A DNA stretch of 64,000 nt from Undibacterium cyanobacteriorum. GTDB taxonomy: Bacteria > Pseudomonadota > Gammaproteobacteria > Burkholderiales > Burkholderiaceae_D. Below, in pieces: positions 44,946 through 51,689 of the stretch. The DNA is taken from assembly GCF_031326225.1 (NCBI RefSeq), contig NZ_CP133720.1:3968001-4032000 (forward strand), written 5' to 3'. Made by a program: the position numbers and the translations under genes. Position 1 is the first letter of the stretch, and every line of letters starts with the position of its first letter. The notes beneath the pieces are model-generated. The model saw only the letters and a program-made list of their open reading frames with translations, was not told where the DNA came from and did not search any database.

Positions 44946-44961
44946 TGGCACGCAAATCGCA
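44946..44961 (+). promoter_or_regulatory. Sigma-54 promoter of the rtc operon
   Basis: TGGCACGCAAATCGCA matches the -24/-12 consensus TGGCACG-N4-TTGCW with GG and GC separated by exactly 10 bp; one base of the -12 element differs. Transcription should start near 44972. The neighbouring rtcR gene encodes the matching sigma-54 activator. The predicted +1 lies about 125 bp before the first CCA-tailed tRNA-like element and 550 bp before slipin. Confidence 0.85.
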
Positions 44962-44975
44962 ATACATAAAACGTC

Positions 44976-45023
44976 TGCCGCAAATTTGTAGCAACAGGCA
45001 AGGGTTCAAAAGCCCTTCCGGTA
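44976..45023 (+). ncRNA. tRNA-like T-arm element at the 5' end of the rtc transcript
   Basis: AAGGG-TTCAAAAG-CCCTT (45000-45017) is a 5-bp stem with a TTCAA-type loop, the mark of a tRNA T arm but with an 8-nt loop. The flanks TGCCG (44976-44980) and CGGTA (45019-45023) can pair (one wobble) like a short acceptor, and TTG-TAG-CAA between them could be a tiny D-like arm. It begins within a few nucleotides of the predicted +1. The fold is by eye, so this is the weakest of the three elements. Confidence 0.4.
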
Positions 45024-45096
45024 CATGGACCTCAAACAGGATCTGTCCTTACTTTGATAGGTTTCAGGTATGCCGCTACGAAGGAGAGCAGGTACT

Positions 45097-45145
45097 AGCG
45101 ATGGTCTGGTGACTCGCTTCAGGTTCAATTCCTGACATCGCTCCA
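45097..45145 (+). ncRNA. CCA-tailed tRNA-like element lacking an anticodon arm
   Basis: AGCGATG (45097-45103) pairs perfectly with CATCGCT (45136-45142) as a 7-bp acceptor. Between them are a small GTC-TGGT-GAC hairpin (45104-45113), five linker bases, and a perfect T arm TCAGG-TTCAATT-CCTGA (45119-45135). CCA follows directly at 45143-45145 without a separate discriminator base. At 49 nt it has acceptor, mini-D and T arms, but no anticodon arm. Such a minihelix should be recognised by tRNA 3'-end enzymes. An alternative fold (AGCGA with TCGCT at 45114-45118) competes with the acceptor. Confidence 0.65.
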
Positions 45146-45217
45146 TTTGGATAGCTCATTTGGTAGAGCAACTGACTTGTAATCAGTATGTAGCGGGTTC
45201 GATTCCCGTTCCAAAAC
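45145..45217 (+). ncRNA. tRNA-Thr(UGU)-like element with defective acceptor
   Basis: All arms of a tRNA can be drawn: D arm GCTC/GAGC (45154-45169), anticodon stem ACTGA/TCAGT with loop CTTGTAA (anticodon TGT, 45178-45180), 5-nt variable loop and T arm GCGGG-TTCGATT-CCCGT (45193-45209). The acceptor has six pairs (TTTGGA with TCCAAA), a mismatched first position (A-A), is A/T-rich, and no CCA is encoded. D arm and anticodon loop match the real tRNA-Thr at 10987-11062; acceptor and T stem do not. It starts at the last base of the CCA of the preceding element, so the two are in tandem on one transcript. Confidence 0.7.
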
Positions 45218-45229
45218 CTTCCAAAGGTT
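45215..45229 (+). other. Hairpin after the tRNA-Thr-like element
   Basis: AACCTT-CCA-AAGGTT forms a 6-bp stem with 3-nt loop right at the 3' end of the tRNA-like element. There is no T-run, so it looks like a processing or 3'-end signal. It competes with the last bases of the acceptor. Confidence 0.5.
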
Positions 45230-45246
45230 GAAGTAAGCAGTACAGG

Positions 45247-45525
45247 GTGGAATCGGAACACCAAGCGTGGCAGCAAGATCGTCCCGCTGAAGTGGAAGAT
45301 TCATATGTTGAACCGCCTCTTTTGAACTTCGTGTTCACAGCGGAGAGAACAGCAAGGCAGCATGACGAGCTCAGTCACATCAAGTTCGTTTTCGCTAGCG
45401 ATACAGTGCAAGGAAGTATTGCAGCACTGCCTACCACTCAAAGCTTGAGCAAAGAACAACAACGGTGGCCGCTCAACATAAAACACCCTGCTTTAAAACG
45501 AGAAAAGAAAACGAGAAGAATATGA
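45247..45525 (+). CDS. Possible leader ORF ending in ATGA overlap with slipin (doubtful)
   Basis: A 92-codon frame starts with GTG and ends TGA overlapping the slipin ATG as ATGA, which would allow translational coupling. The ribosome site is poor, composition is not clearly coding, and the first part lies in sequence that can fold (GAATC 45250-45254 with GATTC 45297-45301, plus an AGCG/CGCT inner stem). I recognise no family. It may instead be an untranslated structured leader. Confidence 0.2.
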   Translation: MESEHQAWQQDRPAEVEDSYVEPPLLNFVFTAERTARQHDELSHIKFVFASDTVQGSIAALPTTQSLSKEQQRWPLNIKHPALKREKKTRRI

Positions 45526-46658
45526 AATTCAAAATTAAAGTACAGAAAAACGAGCGCGCCATCCTCTTCAAAGACAAAACCTTTGTCTCAATCTTGGCAC
45601 CCGGCGAATACCGTTTTTTCGATGTATTTCGTAAGTATTCGGCACAGATTTTTGATATGGACAATGTGCGCTTTCAACATGCATGCGCAGAGTCCCTTCG
45701 TCGTCATGAAGCTGACGTGGTTGCTGAGAACTTTCACTTGATCGACGTGGCTGACCAAGCGATCGTACTGCGCTATGAGAACCAGAGCTTAGTTGAAATT
45801 TTGGCGCCTGGTTCCCGCAAAATGTTTTGGAAGTTCGGTGCAGAACAAAGCTTCGAGACCATCGATATCTCGAAAGACTTCGCGGTGGCGGATAAGTTGA
45901 TGAGTTATTTGGGACAACCAAGCCTGCGTGGTAAAGAGATCTTTGGTTTGCAGAATATTTTGTCGGTCCAAGTACCCGAATCACACCTCGGTTTGTTGAA
46001 GGTCGACGGAAAATTGCACGCTGTATTGACGCCAGGGAAGACTGCTTACTGGCGCTTCAATCGCGACATCAGCGTTGATTTGGTTGATACGCGTTTGCAG
46101 GCTTTGGAAGTCTCCGGTCAAGAAATTTTGACCAGCGATAAAGTCAACTTGCGTGTGAATTTGAATGCCAACTGGCAATTCGACGACGTGCAATTGGCGT
46201 ACAGCCGTTTAGCCAAACCAGCCGATCATATTTATCGCGAATTGCAATTCGCCTTGCGTGCAGCAGTTGGCACTCGCACTTTAGATGAACTCTTGGAGAA
46301 CAAACAAATCATCGATAATGTCGTGAATCAGCATTTGCATGAGAAACTGCAGGGTTTCGGTGTTCGGGTTTTGAGCGTTGGCGTGAAAGATATCGTCTTA
46401 CCCGGTGATATGAAGCTCTTGTTAGCGCAAGTGGTAGAGGCAGAGAAAGCCGCGCAAGCCAATGTGATACGCCGTCGTGAAGAAACCAATGCGACCCGTT
46501 CCATGCTGAACACTGCACGTGTGATGGAAAACAATCCAACCGCACTGCGTTTGAAGGAACTGGAAACTTTGGAAAAAATCGCCGAACGTATTGATAAGAT
46601 TTCTGTGATCGGTGGTTTAGATCAAGTATTAAATGGTTTAGTGAAATTGAAAGTGTAA
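45522..46658 (+). CDS. Slipin (SPFH/stomatin-like) protein of the rtc operon
   Basis: This 378-residue protein has an SPFH/band-7 domain: FKDKTFVSILAPGEYRFFDVFRKYS, later NLNANWQFDDVQLAYSRLAKPADHIYRELQFALRAAVGTRTLDELLENKQIID, and GVRVLSVGVKDIVLPGDMKLLLAQVVEAEKAAQANVIRRREETNATRSMLNTARVMENNP, a coiled-coil flank. No membrane segment is evident at the N-terminus, unlike classic stomatins. I start at ATG 45522 after AGAAG. Slipins occur in rtcB operons of many bacteria, but their job there is not established; a scaffold or ring is inferred. Confidence 0.9.
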   Translation: MKFKIKVQKNERAILFKDKTFVSILAPGEYRFFDVFRKYSAQIFDMDNVRFQHACAESLRRHEADVVAENFHLIDVADQAIVLRYENQSLVEILAPGSRKMFWKFGAEQSFETIDISKDFAVADKLMSYLGQPSLRGKEIFGLQNILSVQVPESHLGLLKVDGKLHAVLTPGKTAYWRFNRDISVDLVDTRLQALEVSGQEILTSDKVNLRVNLNANWQFDDVQLAYSRLAKPADHIYRELQFALRAAVGTRTLDELLENKQIIDNVVNQHLHEKLQGFGVRVLSVGVKDIVLPGDMKLLLAQVVEAEKAAQANVIRRREETNATRSMLNTARVMENNPTALRLKELETLEKIAERIDKISVIGGLDQVLNGLVKLKV

Positions 46659-46677
46659 GTGACAGCGTAAAGAAAAT

Positions 46678-46763
46678 TTGTAGGGCGGGTGCAACCCGCG
46701 CCGCAAAGATTTGGTGCAACCGAACTTGAATTTTAAGCGGCGCGGGTTGCACCCGCCCTACAA
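46678..46763. repeat. Perfect 27-bp inverted repeat (MITE/REP-like) between slipin and rtcB
   Basis: The 27-nt arm at 46678-46704 (TTGTAGGGCGGGTGCAACCC...) is exactly inverted at 46737-46763, with 32 bp between. In RNA it would form a very stable hairpin. The GTAGGGCGGGTGCAACCCGCG core is a dispersed repeat type, so an insertion is likely. In this place it may affect relative slipin and rtcB levels. Confidence 0.85.
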
Positions 46764-46807
46764 AAAACCAATGACAAAAAGTAGAACCAAAAAAATAAGA
46801 ACGCAAA

Positions 46808-48037
46808 ATGAAAACACAAAATTATCAATTATTAGAAATCGAGAATGCCGCACCGATCAAAATGTGGACTGAAGGTGTGCCTGTTGAAGACGACGCCAAA
46901 GAACAATTGACGAACACGGCCAAAATGCCATTCATTTTTAAACATTTGGCGGTGATGCCTGACGTGCATTTAGGAAAAGGCTCAACTATCGGTAGCGTGA
47001 TCCCTACCCATAAAGCCATTATTCCCGCCGCAGTTGGCGTGGATATTGGTTGCGGAATGATCGCTTGCAAAACCACCTTGAACGCAAAAGACTTACCCGA
47101 TAACTTAGGTCCATTGCGTGCAGCCATCGAGAAAGCGGTACCGCATGGTCGTACGCCAAATCGCGGTGGGCGTGATAAAGGCGCTTGGGGCGATCGTCCA
47201 CCAAGCTTAGTCGACGAAGCGTGGAAAAGCTTGGAACCTGGTTTCAAAGCGATCACTGAAGATTATCCAAAACTCAAAAATACCAATCAGCATAAGCATT
47301 TGGGAACCTTGGGGACTGGTAATCACTTTATCGAAATTTGCTTGGACGAAAAGGATACGGTGTGGATCATGCTGCACTCCGGTTCACGCGGTGTTGGGAA
47401 TGCGATTGGGACGCTATTCATTGAATTAGCGAAGAAAGATATGCAGCAACATTTATGCAATATTCCCGATCAAGATCTCGCCTATTTCGAAGAAGGTAGC
47501 AAGTATTTTGGTGACTACGTGCGTGCCGTTGGTTGGGGACAGCAATTTGCAAAAACCAATCGCGAAATCATGATGCAACATGTGATCGACGCGATGCGAA
47601 ACATCATCACCAAACCATTCGAGACGCATTTAGAAGCGGTGAATTGTCACCACAACTATGTGCAGAAAGAAACGCACTTTGGTGAGGAAGTGTATGTAAC
47701 GCGAAAAGGTGCGGTGTCGGCGAAAAAAGGTGAATTGGGAATTATCCCAGGATCGATGGGTGCGCGTAGCTACATCGTTCGTGGTTTAGGAAACGAGGAA
47801 AGCTTCCAATCCTGCAGCCACGGCGCAGGACGAACCATGAGCCGTACTAAAGCGAAAAAGTTGTTCACCATCGAAGATCAAAGACGTGCGACCGAAGGCG
47901 TTGAATGCCGTAAAGATGCCGATGTGATCGATGAGATTCCTATGGCATACAAAGACATCGACGCCGTGATGGATGCGCAGAAAGATTTGGTGGAAGTGGT
48001 GTACACCTTGAAGCAGGTGGTGTGTGTCAAGGGATAG
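46808..48037 (+). CDS. rtcB: RNA-splicing ligase RtcB
   Basis: This 409-residue protein is the GTP/Mn2+-dependent 3'-phosphate RNA ligase, joining 2',3'-cyclic phosphate or 3'-phosphate ends to 5'-OH. Metal and catalytic residues visible are Asp79 and Cys82 in AAVGVDIGCGM, His in GTLGTGNHFIEI, LHSGSRGVGN and NCHHNYV, and the guanylylated His in CSHGAGRTMSRTKA. Length and motifs are complete. It is controlled by the upstream sigma-54 promoter with slipin and the tRNA-like RNAs. Confidence 0.97.
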   Translation: MKTQNYQLLEIENAAPIKMWTEGVPVEDDAKEQLTNTAKMPFIFKHLAVMPDVHLGKGSTIGSVIPTHKAIIPAAVGVDIGCGMIACKTTLNAKDLPDNLGPLRAAIEKAVPHGRTPNRGGRDKGAWGDRPPSLVDEAWKSLEPGFKAITEDYPKLKNTNQHKHLGTLGTGNHFIEICLDEKDTVWIMLHSGSRGVGNAIGTLFIELAKKDMQQHLCNIPDQDLAYFEEGSKYFGDYVRAVGWGQQFAKTNREIMMQHVIDAMRNIITKPFETHLEAVNCHHNYVQKETHFGEEVYVTRKGAVSAKKGELGIIPGSMGARSYIVRGLGNEESFQSCSHGAGRTMSRTKAKKLFTIEDQRRATEGVECRKDADVIDEIPMAYKDIDAVMDAQKDLVEVVYTLKQVVCVKG

Positions 48038-48076
48038 CTTCTCTTTGCAAACTTTCCTACTCACTGTATTGAAGGA

Positions 48077-48115
48077 TGGGAGCTAGTGTTGAAAAAATAG
48101 TTTCTCTAGCTCCCA
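48077..48115 (+). other. Hairpin in the rtcB-rtcA intergenic region
   Basis: TGGGAGCTAG (48077-48086) pairs with CTAGCTCCCA (48106-48115), 10 bp, with a 19-nt A/T-rich loop. It lacks a T-run, so it is more likely an mRNA stability or processing element than a terminator. rtcA follows 60 bp later. Confidence 0.55.
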
Positions 48116-48175
48116 GCGTTCTCATGTGGTACGCGTCTCACAAAGAAACTCAGATAAGAAAAAGAATTGAATAAC

Positions 48176-49195
48176 ATGATCAAAATAGATGCATCACAAG
48201 GTGAAGGTGGTGGCCAAGTGTTGAGAACCGCCTTGGCGCTTTCTATCATCACCCAACAGGCTATCCATCTGACCCAGATTCGCGCCAAGCGCAGTAAGCC
48301 GGGTTTGATGCGGCAGCACTTAACTTGTGTCAAAGCAGCGCAGGCGATTTCTGATGCGGAAGTTAGTGGCGCTGAACTTGGTAGTGATGATTTGGTGTTC
48401 ACGCCAAAGGCCATACGTAGTGGCGATTATCATTTCGCGATTGGTACCGCTGGTAGTTGCTCCTTGGTCTTGCAAACCGTGTTGTGGCCGCTGCTGCTTG
48501 CGGACCAAGAAAGTAGCGTCATCGTTGAAGGCGGAACCCATGTGCCGATGGCGCCCTCTTTCGAATTCTTGCAATATAGCTTTTTGCCTGTATTGAGAAA
48601 GATGGGCGTTGAAGTTGACATCGAACTCGTCAAACACGGGTTTTACCCGGGAGGCGGTGGAAAGCTCAAAGCGACCATCAAACCTTGGCGAGAGCAACGG
48701 CCACTGAAACTGACAAGGCGTGGCGACAGAATAAGTCAACATGCCTTGTGCTTGTTCGCTAATTTAGAGCAGAGTATCGCCGATACCCAACTCGCCGAAG
48801 TGCGACGCTATTTGAATTGGCAAGAAGCTGATGTCGTGCATCATGGCCTACGTAATTCGCATGGCATAGGCAATGCTCTGATACTCAGTGTGCAGTCCAG
48901 CGAGTACAGTGAAATCGTTACGAGTTATGGCGACAAGAGTCGCAGCAGCGGTCAAGTTGCGCAAGTTGCCTGTGATGAGATGAAACGCTATTTAGCAAGC
49001 CCAGCCGCAGTTGGCGAGCACATGGCGGACCAGCTTTTGATTCCCTTGGCTTTGGCGGGCGGGACCTTCACCTGCAATGTAATCAGTCAGCATTTCAAAA
49101 CTAACTGCGAGATCATTCAGAAATTTACACCTTCGCACTTCAAGATAGTCGATCTTGCAGCGAATAACTTTGAAGTAAATGTGTCGAATGACTAA
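48176..49195 (+). CDS. rtcA: RNA 3'-terminal phosphate cyclase RtcA
   Basis: This 339-residue protein has the family start IKIDASQGEGGGQVLRTALALS, a GTAGSCSLVLQTVLWPLL segment, GGGTHVPMAP-like EGGTHVPMAPSFEFLQ, GFYPGGGGKL and the catalytic His region GEHMADQLLIPLALAGG. It converts RNA 3'-phosphate (or 2'-phosphate) ends to 2',3'-cyclic phosphate using ATP. ATG at 48176 is preferred over an upstream TTG. The next gene overlaps its end by 17 bp. Confidence 0.95.
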   Translation: MIKIDASQGEGGGQVLRTALALSIITQQAIHLTQIRAKRSKPGLMRQHLTCVKAAQAISDAEVSGAELGSDDLVFTPKAIRSGDYHFAIGTAGSCSLVLQTVLWPLLLADQESSVIVEGGTHVPMAPSFEFLQYSFLPVLRKMGVEVDIELVKHGFYPGGGGKLKATIKPWREQRPLKLTRRGDRISQHALCLFANLEQSIADTQLAEVRRYLNWQEADVVHHGLRNSHGIGNALILSVQSSEYSEIVTSYGDKSRSSGQVAQVACDEMKRYLASPAAVGEHMADQLLIPLALAGGTFTCNVISQHFKTNCEIIQKFTPSHFKIVDLAANNFEVNVSND

Positions 49196-49640
49196 GTGCC
49201 GCTTACACGATATTGCCTATGGCCTAGGAAGTAGCTTCATAAGCAGAAATAATCACATTGACGGTTACTGGGCTATCGGTAAGCTGTACGAATACGCACG
49301 TAATACACGATCTGATATTGTCGAGTTTGATCTGTGCGAATCAAGCTCGACATCAGCTCCAAAGCACCTACAAAAAATGTTGGCCAAATACTGCGACTGG
49401 GTAAAGCAGAGGTGTTCGAGCAGAAGTACTAGCTTGTCAAATTTAAGCGTTAGAATTGTCATTGAGTTTGACATTGAGTTTAATGAGAACGAAAAACCAC
49501 CTCAACGAACCTATGGCAAACCATTTCGAGTGACCGTTGCAATCAATGCGAAAGATAGGCGCCCGGCTATTCGACATTTTCTTGGCTACTGCGCTCCACA
49601 TAGTAGCTGGCACGAATCAAAAAGTATCACTCAGAACTAA
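49179..49640 (+). CDS. Uncharacterised 153-residue protein in the rtc operon
   Basis: The frame begins inside rtcA (ATG 49179, alternative ATG 49188) and ends at 49640. The sequence starts MTKCRLHDIAYGLGSSFISRNNHIDGYWAIGKL, has several Cys and His residues (KHLQKML, KYCDWVKQRC, HFLGYCAPHSSWHE) and no signal or membrane segment. I recognise no family. The overlap with rtcA and placement before the nucleotidyltransferase suggest a part of the same RNA-repair unit. The C-terminal His/Cys cluster could bind metal or RNA, which is speculation. Confidence 0.68.
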   Translation: MCRMTKCRLHDIAYGLGSSFISRNNHIDGYWAIGKLYEYARNTRSDIVEFDLCESSSTSAPKHLQKMLAKYCDWVKQRCSSRSTSLSNLSVRIVIEFDIEFNENEKPPQRTYGKPFRVTVAINAKDRRPAIRHFLGYCAPHSSWHESKSITQN

Positions 49641-49687
49641 GCTCCAATCGGCTTACACTGTCCAAAATATCAAAAACGAAGAAATAC

Positions 49688-50491
49688 ATGAACAACTCAA
49701 CGAATGATTCCGACGTTCTCAAAGTCATTCAAGAACGCCTATCACAAATCGAACAGCGCTATGACGTTGACATTCTTCTCGCCGTCGAATCAGGTAGTCG
49801 CGCTTGGGGTTTTGCTTCACCCGATAGCGACTGGGATGTGCGTTTTCTGTACGTTCATCGCAAAGAATGGTACTTCAAAGTGCATCCGGGTCGCGATGTA
49901 ATCGAAACCGGTATCGAGCAACATCCTTTGGGTGAGCTCGACATTAATGGCTGGGAGTTACGTAAAAGTTTGCAGCTACTCCACAAAAGCAATCCCGCTT
50001 TAATAGAGTGGCTGCAGTCACGCTTGATCTATCGTCGTGACCAAGGCGTGATGGATCAATATCAAACTCACGCGGACATCTTCTTCAAGCCGCAAGCATG
50101 TTTTCAACATTACGTCAGTATGGCGATCACCAACTATCGCCAATATCTGCAAAGAGATTCAGTACGTTTAAAAAAATACTTGTATGTACTGCGTCCTTTG
50201 TTTGCCTGCCAATGGATAGAACGTTATGGCAGCATGCCGCCGATTGAGTTTCACAAATTGATCGATGAACTGTTGCCCAGCGGCGAGCTACGTCAAGAGA
50301 TTGATCTGCTCTTGGCGAAAAAAATCGCTGGAGGGGAAAGCGAAGAATCCGCGCCGATCACACGCTTGAATCAGTTTATTGAAGCCGAACTAGAGCGTGT
50401 GAAGTTGATCGAACTGCATGTGGCGGAGATCCCTCACGAGGCTTATCATGCATGCGATCGTTTTTTGATGGAGACTGTCCACAGAGCGTAA
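49688..50491 (+). CDS. Pol-beta-superfamily nucleotidyltransferase (YcgL/COG3541-like)
   Basis: This 267-residue protein contains the nucleotidyltransferase core ESGSRAWGFASPDSDWDVRFLY: the GS motif and the metal-binding DxD pair. C-terminal helices follow. The family (COG3541) adds nucleotides to an unknown target. It sits 47 bp after the uncharacterised gene at the end of the rtc operon. A role in RNA 3'-end processing with RtcA/RtcB is inferred from context. Confidence 0.85.
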   Translation: MNNSTNDSDVLKVIQERLSQIEQRYDVDILLAVESGSRAWGFASPDSDWDVRFLYVHRKEWYFKVHPGRDVIETGIEQHPLGELDINGWELRKSLQLLHKSNPALIEWLQSRLIYRRDQGVMDQYQTHADIFFKPQACFQHYVSMAITNYRQYLQRDSVRLKKYLYVLRPLFACQWIERYGSMPPIEFHKLIDELLPSGELRQEIDLLLAKKIAGGESEESAPITRLNQFIEAELERVKLIELHVAEIPHEAYHACDRFLMETVHRA

Positions 50492-50658
50492 GACCTCAGC
50501 GGTCGGCGATGCACGCTCGACGCATCGCCAGCGAGGCGCTTTACAAAGACGCACTTAGAAAAAACTTTGAGAATCGCGAAGGCGACTATAAACTCGTCAA
50601 TCAAGCATGCTCTTTTTTTCGATGGTTTTTGTTGAATTGATCGTCTAGGATCTCCGCT

Positions 50659-51186
50659 ATGTCCAAACACTCATTGTTCGCCTCGCTCTGTGCCATGGCC
50701 GTCATAAATACTGTTACCCAGCCTGCGGTGGCGCAGGAGAACGCTCCACCAGCCGCAGCAAAAGTGCTGCCGCAAGGCTTACCAACCGACCTTAAAGCTT
50801 TGCAACTTCCTCAAGGAATTAAAGTGCCCAAAGAGGTCGAGGAAGTCACCGCTTCGCTAGAGGCTCTAACGCAGTTACAAGAAAAATATATCGCCATTCA
50901 AGAAAAAATCGTCGCTCTACGCCAACGCAAATTAGCGCTTGGAAAAGGCGATGTGAACCTACTTGACGCAGCGAAGATTGGGCTGCTCCAATCAAAATTG
51001 GGTATCGAGAAAGATCAACTCAAAAAAATCGAATTTCTCAAAGAGATCGTCAAGCTGAGAACCGAATCGCACGCGCGCTCACAGAGAAAACAAAAAAACG
51101 GTAAGAATAGCGAAGACGATACCCTCATGCAGGAGGTGCAATTAGTCGCTGCGCAAATTGAATTGCTGAAGGCAGAGAAGAAATAG
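50659..51186 (+). CDS. Secreted coiled-coil hypothetical protein
   Basis: This 175-residue protein has a signal peptide (cleavage after VAQ, about residue 25), a Pro/Ala-rich linker and long charged helices (EEVEEVTASLEALTQLQEKYIAIQEKIVALRQRKLALGKG, then KSKLGIEKDQLKKIEFLKEIVKLR-like repeats), so it is likely a periplasmic coiled coil. I recognise no family. It stands alone between the rtc operon and the bkd operon. Confidence 0.55.
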   Translation: MSKHSLFASLCAMAVINTVTQPAVAQENAPPAAAKVLPQGLPTDLKALQLPQGIKVPKEVEEVTASLEALTQLQEKYIAIQEKIVALRQRKLALGKGDVNLLDAAKIGLLQSKLGIEKDQLKKIEFLKEIVKLRTESHARSQRKQKNGKNSEDDTLMQEVQLVAAQIELLKAEKK

Positions 51187-51689
51187 CATCGTCGTTTTAC
51201 GGCCGCACTCGACCCAAGGTTCAAAGTCTCTTCCTTCAACTATCACTGTTGGCAAGAGATTCCTTTGACTTCCTTCATTTAATTGCCTCCAACGTCCCCT
51301 TCTCCATGATCAAGATGTCAAAGCCGAACTATACTTCGGCTATAACGCATTTCAGAATGTTCGCCATCGACTACTGCACTGCAGCATTCGGGTACTCCGA
51401 ATCTCCCCTAAAAAATCAAGCAAAAAATTTCTTGGAATAGATCAAGAAACAACCGTGGCTTGCTTGCCAATGCTGAGCGATTTGTGGATACTTTGCGCCA
51501 GAAAGTGAATTGCTTTCCTGACGAGAAATCGGGCCATTGGCAAACCCATGCGAATGCACTTTGAAATCTCAAGGCGAGGTTGCACTCCACAAGAGTCAAC
51601 TTCACACATAACAAAAAATCTACCGCGACATCACAGTGGCGGCGCATCCATCGTATTTTGCTCAACACAATTGAGCAAGGAGACATAAC
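51187..51689. other. Intergenic region upstream of the bkd operon
   Basis: About 500 bp without a credible gene. A dyad TTTCTTG-N8-CAAGAAA lies at 51428-51449, about 240 bp upstream of bkdA1, and could be an operator for a regulator such as the Lrp-type BkdR. No bkdR gene lies in the window. Confidence 0.4.

Noticed and set aside
45568..45984. Minus-strand 138-codon frame within slipin
   Set aside because: Antisense shadow of a clear SPFH-domain gene.
48038..48175. Terminator between rtcB and rtcA
   Set aside because: The hairpin at 48077-48115 has a 19-nt loop and no T-run; listed as a hairpin only.
51249..51440. 63-codon frame upstream of the bkd operon
   Set aside because: No ribosome site and no recognisable features; treated as intergenic.
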